Positions 1 to 5,136 of a DNA stretch of 5,136 nt are shown here, piece by piece. Both the position numbers and the translations under genes were made by a program. Each line of letters starts with the position of its first letter. Position 1 is the first letter of the stretch. The notes under the pieces were generated by a model. That model did no database searches, was not told the origin of the DNA, and was given only the letters and a program-made list of their open reading frames with translations. The DNA is from CAZBBB01 sp964490005 (GTDB taxonomy: Bacteria; Planctomycetota; B15-G4), in contig CAZBBB010000156.1 in NCBI GenBank assembly GCA_964490005.1, positions 1 through 5,136 on the forward strand. Reading direction: 5' to 3'.

Positions 1-874
1 CGGCGCGCTCGGCGTCGGCCGCCTGCGCGCGCGCGATCGCCGCGAGCAGCGCGCCGGGGACGGCCGGCGAGGTCGCCGTCGTGAACACGAAGGAGCGCGC
101 GCGATTCACGAGCAGCTCGCGCAGCGCGGCGCTGCCGACGACGAAGGCCCCGCCCACGCCCAACGCCTTGCCGCCCGTGACCAGCCGCGCGGCGAGCACG
201 TCGGGCAGCTCGCCGACGGCGGCCGCGGCGGCCCAGGCGCCAGCGCCCCGCGGCCCGAGGACGCCCGCGGCGTGCGCTTCGTCGACGAGCAGGTGCGCAT
301 CGTGCCGCGCGCAGAGCGCGGCGATCTCCGCGAGCGGCGGAATGTCGCCGTCCATGCTGAAGACGCCTTCGGTGAGGACCAGCCGCCGCCGCGCGCCGGC
401 CGCGCGGCGCAGGCCCGCGTCGAGCGCGTCGAGATCGGCGTGCGCGTGGACGATGACCTGCGCGCGCGACAGCCGCGCGGCGTCGACGAGCGAGGCGTGC
501 AGCAGCGCGTCGCAGAGCAGCGCGTCGCCGGGCCCGGCCAGCGCGCCGATCAGCCCGAGATTGGCCTGGTAGCCGCTGGGGAAGAGCAGCGCCGCCCGCT
601 CGCCCAGCCACGCGGCCGCCGCCGCCTCGGCGCGCGCGTCGAGCGGGCAGCCGCCGCCGAGCAGGCGCGAGGCGCGGCCGCCGGCGCCGTACTCGGCCAG
701 CGCCGCGCGGCCCGCGTCGATGAGCGCGCTCTCGCCGGCCAGCCCCAGCACGTCGTTGCTGGTGAACTCGCGCTCGCGTGGGCCGGGCCCGGCCTCGGCC
801 AGCCGTCGGCGCCGGCCGGCCTCCTCGGCCTGGTCCAACTCCCGCTGCAGGGCGGCGTCGAGCGCCCGGCCCAA
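1..874 (-). CDS. bioF: 8-amino-7-oxononanoate synthase (BioF), 3' part missing
   Basis: This is a PLP-dependent alpha-oxoamine synthase that condenses pimeloyl-ACP (or pimeloyl-CoA) with L-alanine to give 8-amino-7-oxononanoate, CO2 and free carrier, in the cytoplasm. The 291 visible residues cover most of the roughly 380-residue family length; the C-terminus lies beyond the left edge. Visible landmarks are FTSNDVLGLA (37-46), LLFPSGYQANLGL (96-108), LLHASLVDAARLS with the PLP-stacking His126, TEGVFSMDGD (168-177), VDEAHAAGVLG with Asp198 and His201, and VTGGKALGVGGA with the Schiff-base Lys236. This pattern separates BioF from other fold-type I enzymes. The start is taken as TTG at 874-872, because no in-frame ATG or GTG lies nearby and the N-terminal helix (ALDAALQRELDQAEEAG) begins right after it. 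No clear Shine-Dalgarno is present; the start lies 2 bases after the bioB stop, so translation is probably coupled. One oddity is GGGCPLDARAE at 73-83, where I expect a His in place of Asp79 in most relatives. Confidence 0.93.
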   Translation of the reverse strand, partial: MGRALDAALQRELDQAEEAGRRRRLAEAGPGPREREFTSNDVLGLAGESALIDAGRAALAEYGAGGRASRLLGGGCPLDARAEAAAAAWLGERAALLFPSGYQANLGLIGALAGPGDALLCDALLHASLVDAARLSRAQVIVHAHADLDALDAGLRRAAGARRRLVLTEGVFSMDGDIPPLAEIAALCARHDAHLLVDEAHAAGVLGPRGAGAWAAAAAVGELPDVLAARLVTGGKALGVGGAFVVGSAALRELLVNRARSFVFTTATSPAVPGALLAAIARAQAADAERA

Positions 875-876
875 GC

Positions 877-1869
877 TCAGCCCGCGTTCAGCGCGCGCAG
901 GCCCAGCTTGCCGAGCAGCGCGGCATCGCTCTCGGGCTCGGGGTTGGGCGTGGTGAGCAGCTTGTCGCCGTAGAAGATCGAGTTGGCGCCGGCCAGGAAG
1001 CACAGCGCCTGACCGGCCTCGCCCAGCTCCCTGCGGCCGGCCGAGAGGCGCACGACGGCGCGCGGCATGAGGATGCGCGCGGCCGCGACGGTGCGGACGA
1101 CCTCCGTCCAGTCGAGCGGCGGCGCGTCGGCCAGCGCCGTGCCCGGCACGGCGACGAGCGTGTTGATCGGCACGCTCTCGGGCTGCGGGTCGAGGCTCGC
1201 GAGCTGGTGCAGCAACTCGCCGCGCACCGCGCGCGACTCGCCCATGCCGAGGATGCCGCCGCTGCAGACGTGGATGCCCGCCTGACGCACGTGCTCGAGC
1301 GTCGCGAGGCGATCGGCCTGGGCGTGCGTCGTGACGATGTTGTCGTAGTGGCTCGCGCCCGTGTCGAGGTTGTGGTTGTAGTAGTCGAGGCCGGCCTGCG
1401 CGAGGCGGCGCGCCTGGTGCGGCTGGAGCTGGCCCAGGGTCACGCAGGCCTGAAGCCCGAGCGCCTTCACGCCGGCGACCATCTGCAGCACGCGGTCGAA
1501 CTCCTCGCCGTCGCGCACGCCGCGCCAAGCGGCGCCCATGCAGAAGCGGTCGGCGCCGGCCTGCTGCGCCGCGCGCGCCTCGGCGAGCACGGCCTCCACG
1601 TCGAGCAGTTCCTGCCGCTGCAGGCCGCTGCTGGCATGCGCGCTCTGGCTGCAGTAACCGCAGTCTTCGGGGCAGGCGCCGGTCTTGATCGAGAGCAGCC
1701 GGCTGCACTGCATCGCGCGCGGGTCGTGGTGCGCGCGATGGACGGCCGCCGCCTCGTGCACCAGGTCGAGCAGCGGGCGGTCGAGCAGCGCGACGACCTG
1801 CTCCAGGCTCGGCGCCGCGCCCGACCCGGGCAGAGACCTTGCATCGGCGGGAGCGGGGGCGGTCGTCAC
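877..1869 (-). CDS. bioB: Biotin synthase (BioB), radical SAM enzyme
   Basis: BioB inserts sulfur into dethiobiotin to form biotin, using a radical SAM [4Fe-4S] cluster and an auxiliary [2Fe-2S] cluster that is the sulfur donor. The radical SAM motif CPEDCGYC gives Cys66, Cys70 and Cys73. The auxiliary cluster ligands are in RFCMGAAWRG (Cys110), ACVTLGQL (Cys142), HVCSGGILGMGE (Cys202) and VVRLSAGR (Arg274). NHNLDTG (165-171) and the C-terminal LCFLAGANSIFYGDKLL are also canonical. At 330 residues it is complete and close to the usual 320-350. The start is GTG at 1869-1867, the only usual start codon before the conserved SLEQVVALLDRP segment. It has no good Shine-Dalgarno. About 20 residues before that segment are Ala/Pro-rich and unconserved. 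A seven-codon ATG reading frame (1889-1866) ends in a GTGA overlap with this start. The gene lies 34 bases after cutC and 2 bases before bioF. Confidence 0.97.
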   Translation of the reverse strand: MTTAPAPADARSLPGSGAAPSLEQVVALLDRPLLDLVHEAAAVHRAHHDPRAMQCSRLLSIKTGACPEDCGYCSQSAHASSGLQRQELLDVEAVLAEARAAQQAGADRFCMGAAWRGVRDGEEFDRVLQMVAGVKALGLQACVTLGQLQPHQARRLAQAGLDYYNHNLDTGASHYDNIVTTHAQADRLATLEHVRQAGIHVCSGGILGMGESRAVRGELLHQLASLDPQPESVPINTLVAVPGTALADAPPLDWTEVVRTVAAARILMPRAVVRLSAGRRELGEAGQALCFLAGANSIFYGDKLLTTPNPEPESDAALLGKLGLRALNAG

Positions 1870-1892
1870 GGGGCGGCGATTGTAGCCATGCG

Positions 1893-1914
1893 CCGCGCGC
1901 GATTCAGCGCGCGG
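1893..1914 (-). repeat. 8-bp GC inverted repeat spanning the cutC stop codon
   Basis: The bases 1893-1900 and 1907-1914 are perfectly complementary and flank a six-base loop (GATTCA on the plus strand) that contains the cutC TGA stop. On the minus-strand transcript this would be a strong eight-pair GC hairpin in the cutC-bioB junction. No U-run follows it, so it does not look like a complete intrinsic terminator. It could stabilise or process the mRNA or slow ribosomes and polymerase. Because the arms are alternating CG, a feature common by chance in DNA this GC-rich, its function is uncertain. Confidence 0.4.
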
Positions 1915-2590
1915 GGGGCGGCGCGTCGAGCGCCGCGCGCAGGGCCGCCACGCCCCGAGGTCCGCCCGCGCTGCTGTGCACGGAGCGCGCGCCGGTCCGA
2001 GCCGCGATGGCCGCCGCGTCGGCGCCGCGGATCCTGCCGGCCGGCACGACCTCGATGCGCCCGGCGGCGTGCCGCTCGCGGCCGGCGAGCGCGCGCAGCG
2101 CGTCGATCGCGCGCGCCGCGCCGCCCGAGCTGAGCACGCGCCGGCAGCCGAGCGCGACGAGCTCGTCGAGCGCGGTGCGGGCGTCGGGCACGGCGTCGAA
2201 GGCCCGGTGGAAGCAGACGGCGAGCGGTGCGGCGCGAGCGAGCAGCGCCGCGCAGCGCTCGACGTCGAGCCGGCCGTCGGCGCGCAGCACGCCGAGGGCC
2301 ACGCCCTCGGCGCCGACCTCGTGGCAGACGTCGAGGGTCGCCTCGATCGCGGCGATCTCGGCCGGCGCGTAGACGAAGTCTCCGTCGCGCGGCCGCGCGA
2401 GGACCACCAGCGGCACGCCCAGCGGCGCGAGCGCGGCGGCCGCGGCCTCGATCTGCGCGCGCGGCGGCGTCAGCCCGTCGCGCGGCAGCTCGACGCACAG
2501 CTCGACGCGGTCGGCGCCCGCGCGCGCGGCGGCCAGCGCGTCCTCGGGCGAGCCCGCGCAGAACTCGAGCAGCACGCGCGCTCGGCTCAC
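1904..2590 (-). CDS. cutC: CutC family protein (copper homeostasis), TIM barrel
   Basis: A 228-residue member of the CutC family, a cytoplasmic TIM-barrel protein associated with copper tolerance; its biochemical activity remains unsettled. Family landmarks run in order: LLEFCAGSPEDALAAARAGA (7-26), ADRVELCVELPRDGLTP, then VLARPRDGDFVYAPAE (the usual IRPR-GDFVY block), GAEGVALGVLRADGRLD, PLAVCFHRAFDAVPD with the hallmark HRAFD, and RRVLSSGGAARAID. The C-terminus ends in RSVHSSAGG, matching the usual REFHxSA block. It is a little shorter than the roughly 248-residue E. coli protein. The chosen start is GTG at 2590-2588, whose last two bases are part of the upstream gene's TGA stop (GTGA), a classic coupling arrangement; a second GTG at codon 6 is less likely. 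It is therefore probably co-translated with the selenoprotein. Family assignment is firm; a role in copper handling is known only by association. Confidence 0.93.
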   Translation of the reverse strand: MSRARVLLEFCAGSPEDALAAARAGADRVELCVELPRDGLTPPRAQIEAAAAALAPLGVPLVVLARPRDGDFVYAPAEIAAIEATLDVCHEVGAEGVALGVLRADGRLDVERCAALLARAAPLAVCFHRAFDAVPDARTALDELVALGCRRVLSSGGAARAIDALRALAGRERHAAGRIEVVPAGRIRGADAAAIAARTGARSVHSSAGGPRGVAALRAALDAPPPAR

Positions 2591-3960
2591 GGCAGCTCGG
2601 GCGCCTCCCGCGCGAGGGCGGCGGGCGCGCCGCCGTAGTTGCTGCCCTGCGGCGGGCGCGTCACCCAGTCGGCCGCGTACAGGTCGATGAAGGCCGGCGG
2701 CACGCGCCCGCCCGGCCCGTCGGGCGCGAGCGTGATCAGGAAGCCCACGCGGCCCTCGTGGTCGCGCGCGCGCGCGTTGAGCCAGCCGCTGCCGCGGCTC
2801 GTCCCGAGCCCCACCAGCAGCCAGTCGTCGAAGCGCCGCGTGGCGGCGTTCCACGTCGCGCGGCCGGCAAGCTCGACCTCCATGCGGCGCGGGAACTCGC
2901 CCGGCGGCACCCAGTCGCTGCCCGGCAGCTTCCAGCGGCCGTCCGAGCGGGCGGCGGTCGCGCCGAACAGGCGCAGCTGCAGCCGCTCGCCCGAGCGCGC
3001 GACGACCTCGGCCTGCAGCTCGGCCCGCTCGACCTCCTCGTCGGCGAAGGGCAGCACCTGTCCGCGGACGTTGTCGACCAGGCTCAGTTGCGCCAGGCGC
3101 CGCGCGAGCGGCGCGGGCAGCGTGAAAACCTCGCCGACCGCGGCCCGCGGCGGCACGGCGTCCGCGATCTCCCCGGCCGAGAACCAGGCCGCGTCGCGAT
3201 TGCTCGGCGTGCGCGGCGCCGCGTCGGGCAGGCCGCTCTCGGGCAGATCGCGCACCACGCGCCGCAGCGCCAGCCCGCGCTCGGGAAAGCTCCACTCCCA
3301 GCGGTGCGCCGGCGCGAGGCCGAGCTCGGCGGGCAGCGCGCGCGCCTCGGCGGGCAGCGCGTCGAAGGCCGACAGGCCGCGCTCCATGAGCGCCAGCGCG
3401 GCGTCGGCCGAGAGCGTGTTGCCGGCCGCCAGCAGCGCGTTCGACGGTGCGACGACGTACAGGCCCTGGCGCGTGCCGCCGCCGCCGCCGCCGTAGTGCC
3501 CGCCGTTCGCCATCGACTGGAAGGCGCGGCACTCGGCGTCGTCGCCGCGCTGCAGCCGCCAGGTCTCGTCGGCGGCCGTGACGAACGCGCGGCTCTTCGC
3601 GATCACCCGCTCATCGCTCCAGACGGACGCACGGCCCGCCACGCCGTTGTTTCACGTACAGCCCAGCGGATGACCGTTCATCATCCACAGCAGCAGCGGT
3701 CGGCCCCGCGCGGCGGCCGCGCGCAGGCCGGCCTCGTAGGAGGGCAGCCAGCCGACCTGCTCCCAGGCCAGCTCGTCGCGGCTCGGCGCGAGGTGCATGG
3801 CCCACGCGTCGAGCGTGCGCGGCGAGAGTTCGAAGGGGGCCGGCGGCGCGGCGCAGGCGACCCAGCTCAGCAGGGCCGCCAGGAGCAGGGTGCCGCGCGC
3901 GGCGGGCGACCGGCGACGTCCCGTCACCGAGCGCGGGGCGGACGGCGGCTGGCGCGGCAT
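2587..3960 (-). CDS. Putative exported selenoprotein with thioredoxin-like Cys-Thr-Sec motif
   Basis: The coding region is 458 codons including the stop, with an in-frame TGA at codon 103 read here as selenocysteine. ATG at 3960-3958 is preceded by GGAG with a seven-base spacer. Residues 15-38 look like an export signal: an Arg-rich stretch (GRRRSPAARG), then TLLLAALLSWVACAA. Cys36 is a poor lipobox because Trp is at -3, so ordinary signal cleavage near residue 38 is equally possible. A thioredoxin-like region spans about 65-185: the helix SYEAGLRAAAARGR, the strand PLLLWMMNG, the active site PLGCTU (Cys101, Sec103), a helix from VWSDERVIAKSRAF, then TAADETWRLQ and later QGLYVVAPSNALLAAGNT. 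The region between carries GGHYGGGGGG (153-162). Residues 190-457 form a second, probably beta-rich region that I do not recognise, with ERAELQAEVV and FDDWLLVGLG as plausible strands. The substrate is unknown; a thiol or peroxide redox role in the envelope is inferred from the motif. It is the first gene of the operon and overlaps cutC by 4 bases. A nonsense mutation or sequencing error is the main alternative. Confidence 0.82.
3620..3651 (-). promoter_or_regulatory. Candidate bacterial SECIS hairpin after the TGA
   Basis: In the mRNA, bases 12-16 after the UGA (3640-3636, GGCGG) can pair with bases 26-30 (3626-3622, CCGUC), including one G-U pair. The nine-base apical loop GCCGUGCGU begins with G, 16 bases after the UGA. 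Below it, U at 3641 can bulge and 3643-3642 can pair with 3621-3620. A G early in the loop and this distance agree with the bacterial SECIS pattern as I recall it. A competing hairpin, 3647-3643 with 3635-3631 (ACGGC/GCCGU), excludes the first one. Pairing was found by eye, with no folding energies. Confidence 0.5.
3652..3654 (-). other. In-frame TGA, probable selenocysteine codon (Sec103)
   Basis: The codons read Gly-Cys-Thr-TGA-Asn-Asn-Gly-Val with no frame change. The TGA falls directly after the predicted beta-strand and Cys101, the place where thioredoxin-fold proteins have their catalytic cysteine pair. TGA differs from both Cys codons by one base, as expected for Sec/Cys exchange. TGA is used as the real stop of this gene, cutC and bioB, so decoding would have to depend on local context. 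No selA, selB, selC or selD lies in the window, so the required machinery cannot be confirmed here. Confidence 0.8.
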
Positions 3961-4061
3961 GCGTGGTCTCCGGGGTGTCTGCGCGCGCCGCGCGCGGGCG
4001 CGGCGACACGCCACGTTATCACGCATCGCCCGGGCCCCGCCGTGCGTTAGGCTGCGCCGCG
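3961..4061. promoter_or_regulatory. Divergent intergenic region with likely promoters for both directions
   Basis: These 101 bases separate the minus-strand operon from the plus-strand symporter and must hold both promoters unless one gene is read from elsewhere. The only AT-leaning spot is around 4015-4020, where the minus strand reads GATAAC preceded by TGCGT, a weak -10 candidate for the operon. Ahead of the symporter, TTAGG at 4047-4051 could be a weak ribosome binding site ten bases before its ATG. I see no convincing -35 box, operator or riboswitch. The CG-alternating run at 3981-4004 is low complexity. Confidence 0.45.
3968..3971 (-). promoter_or_regulatory. Shine-Dalgarno of the selenoprotein gene
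   Basis: GGAG on the minus strand sits seven bases before the ATG at 3960-3958. It decides this start over the ATGs further upstream in the same frame (4026-4024 and 4074), whose products would begin with an implausible Arg-rich stretch ahead of the signal peptide. Confidence 0.65.
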
Positions 4062-5136
4062 ATGCGCCTCGCACCGCTCGACTGGGTCGTGATCGGGATC
4101 TACGTGGCGCTCGCGGTGGGTATCGGCATGGCGCTGGCGCGCCGCGCGGGCCGCAACGTCGACGAGTTCTTCCTGTCGGGGCGCACGCTGCCCTGGTGGA
4201 TCACCGGCACGTCGATGGTCGCGACGAGCTTCGCGGCCGACACGCCGCTGGTCGTGACCGGCTGGGTGCGCGACGCCGGCATCTGGAAGAACTGGGTCTG
4301 GTGGTGCTTCGCCGTGAGCGGGATGCTCGGCACCTTCCTGTTCGCGCGCTGGTGGCGGCGCGGCGGCGTGATGACCAAGGCCGAGCTGGCCGAGCTGCGC
4401 TACCCGGGCGGCGAGGGGCGCGTGCTGCGCGGCACGCTGGGCGTGTTCCACTCCTGCTTCACGAACACGATCGTGCTGTGCTGGGTCATGCTGGCCGCGG
4501 CCAAGATCCTCGACGTGCTCCTGGGCATCGACAAGGGCACGGCGCTGCTCGCGGCGAGCGCCGTCGCGCTGCTGTACTCGGTGATGTCGGGCTTCTGGGG
4601 CGTGGTCCTGACCGACCTGCCGCAGTTCGTGATGGCGGTGGTGGGTGCGGTCGTGCTCGGCGTCGTCGCCTGGGGCGAGGTCGGCGGCGGCGCGGGCGTG
4701 CTCGCGGCCGTGCAGGCGGGCACGATCGGCGAAGGCGTCGTCGCCTTCTGGCCGCCGGCGGGCCCGGGGACGCCGCTCGACGCCTCCTTCTGGACGGCGC
4801 CGGTGGCCGCGCTCGCGGTCTACCTGGGCGTGGCCTGGTGGGCGGCGGAGAACGTCGACGGCAGCGGCATCGCGATCCAGCGCATCGCCGCCTCGCGCGA
4901 CGAGCGGCACGGCCTGCTGGCCTCGCTGTGGTTCAACCTCGCGCACTACGCGCTGCGCCCCTGGCCGTGGATCGTCGTCGCGCTGGCCTCGCTCGTGCTG
5001 CTGCCCACGATCGAGATCACCGCCCCGATGGACGGCACGGTGCTGGCCGCCGACCTGCAGTCGATCGTGCTCGACGTCGCGCCGTCCGGTGCCGACGCGG
5101 GCGCCGACGCGGCCGCCGGCGCGCCGGGCCCGGGCG
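4062..5136 (+). CDS. Sodium:solute symporter (SSS family), 3' part missing
   Basis: The 358 visible residues are the N-terminal part of an SSS-family (SGLT/PutP-type, LeuT fold) inner-membrane transporter that uses a sodium gradient to import a solute. The substrate cannot be told from sequence alone. The signature block NVDEFFLSGRTLPWW (32-46) is followed by GTSMVATSFAADTPLVVTGW (49-68), the unwound first core helix that binds sodium in this fold. Approximate membrane segments are 8-27, 48-68, 78-97, 126-153, 161-181, 186-205, 243-262 and 288-315. A conserved-looking helix cap ENVDGSGIAIQRIAASRDE (263-281) links the last two. The ATG at 4062-4064 opens with a typical short N-terminus before the first helix. 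The reading frame stays open to the window edge. After 315 there is a long hydrophilic stretch, ending in an Ala/Gly/Pro/Asp-rich run (341-358), which looks like an enlarged extracytoplasmic loop. It is transcribed divergently from the selenoprotein operon. Confidence 0.93.
   Translation, partial: MRLAPLDWVVIGIYVALAVGIGMALARRAGRNVDEFFLSGRTLPWWITGTSMVATSFAADTPLVVTGWVRDAGIWKNWVWWCFAVSGMLGTFLFARWWRRGGVMTKAELAELRYPGGEGRVLRGTLGVFHSCFTNTIVLCWVMLAAAKILDVLLGIDKGTALLAASAVALLYSVMSGFWGVVLTDLPQFVMAVVGAVVLGVVAWGEVGGGAGVLAAVQAGTIGEGVVAFWPPAGPGTPLDASFWTAPVAALAVYLGVAWWAAENVDGSGIAIQRIAASRDERHGLLASLWFNLAHYALRPWPWIVVALASLVLLPTIEITAPMDGTVLAADLQSIVLDVAPSGADAGADAAAGAPGPG

Noticed and set aside
778..2133. A 451-codon plus-strand open frame
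   Set aside because: It is antisense to bioB and parts of bioF and cutC, which have unmistakable catalytic motifs. Its composition is low complexity.
2587..3642. A separate 351-residue protein starting at GTG 3642
   Set aside because: There is no Shine-Dalgarno before this GTG, it would start in the middle of a conserved-looking active-site segment, and it would lack the signal peptide and first strand found just upstream in the same frame.
3652..3654. TGA as an ordinary nonsense mutation (pseudogene) or as a reassigned sense codon
   Set aside because: The frame is otherwise intact over 458 codons and the TGA sits exactly at the redox position, which is unlikely for a random mutation. Genome-wide reassignment does not fit because bioB, cutC and this gene all end in TGA. 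A mutation or read error is not fully excluded.
3981..4004. CG-alternating run in the intergenic region as a terminator or operator
   Set aside because: It is low complexity, has no U-run and no clear dyad with a defined loop, and such runs recur throughout the window.
2227..4050. A 607-codon plus-strand open frame
   Set aside because: Its product is almost entirely Arg, Ala, Gly and Pro with no domain, and it lies opposite cutC and the selenoprotein gene. Long antisense frames are expected at this GC content.
1..5136. tRNA, rRNA, CRISPR array, insertion sequence or attachment site
   Set aside because: No CCA-ended cloverleaf, spaced direct repeats, transposase motif or terminal inverted repeats were visible on either strand, and nearly all of the window is covered by the five genes.

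Overview
The window is very GC-rich and carries five protein genes and no RNA gene, mobile element or CRISPR array that I can see. The style suggests a high-GC, Gram-negative-type bacterium. The symporter subtype (FAADTPL signature) and the signal-peptide redox protein look to me like planctomycete proteins, but that assignment is from memory and weak.

Layout. Four genes lie head to tail on the minus strand, in transcription order: an export-signal protein with a thioredoxin-like region (3960 to 2587), cutC (2590 to 1904), bioB (1869 to 877) and bioF (874 to beyond the left edge). Spacing is tight: a 4-base overlap, then 34 bases, then 2 bases, so they probably form one operon. On the plus strand, separated by a 101-base divergent intergenic region, a sodium:solute symporter starts at 4062 and runs off the right edge.

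Main result. The first gene of the operon is interrupted by one in-frame TGA at 3652-3654. Both sides of the TGA are clearly one protein. Upstream are a ribosome binding site, a signal peptide and the strand PLLLWMMNGHPLGCT; downstream the same frame runs directly on as NNGVAGRASVWSDE for a further 354 codons. Read as selenocysteine, TGA completes a Cys-Thr-Sec redox motif (C101, T102, U103) at the position of a thioredoxin-type active site. The RNA just after the TGA can fold into a hairpin with a G at the start of its loop, 16 bases after the UGA, which fits the bacterial SECIS pattern. TGA also ends this gene, cutC and bioB, so the genome does not simply read TGA as an amino acid. An automatic gene caller would annotate a truncated 102-residue protein, or a 351-residue protein with a false GTG start, and miss the redox centre.

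How the genes fit together. BioF and BioB catalyse the first and last steps of the conserved biotin ring-assembly pathway. CutC is a TIM-barrel protein long linked to copper tolerance. The exported selenoprotein, translationally coupled to CutC, may have a thiol or metal redox role in the envelope, but its substrate is unknown. The symporter is transcribed away from the operon and has no evident functional tie to it.
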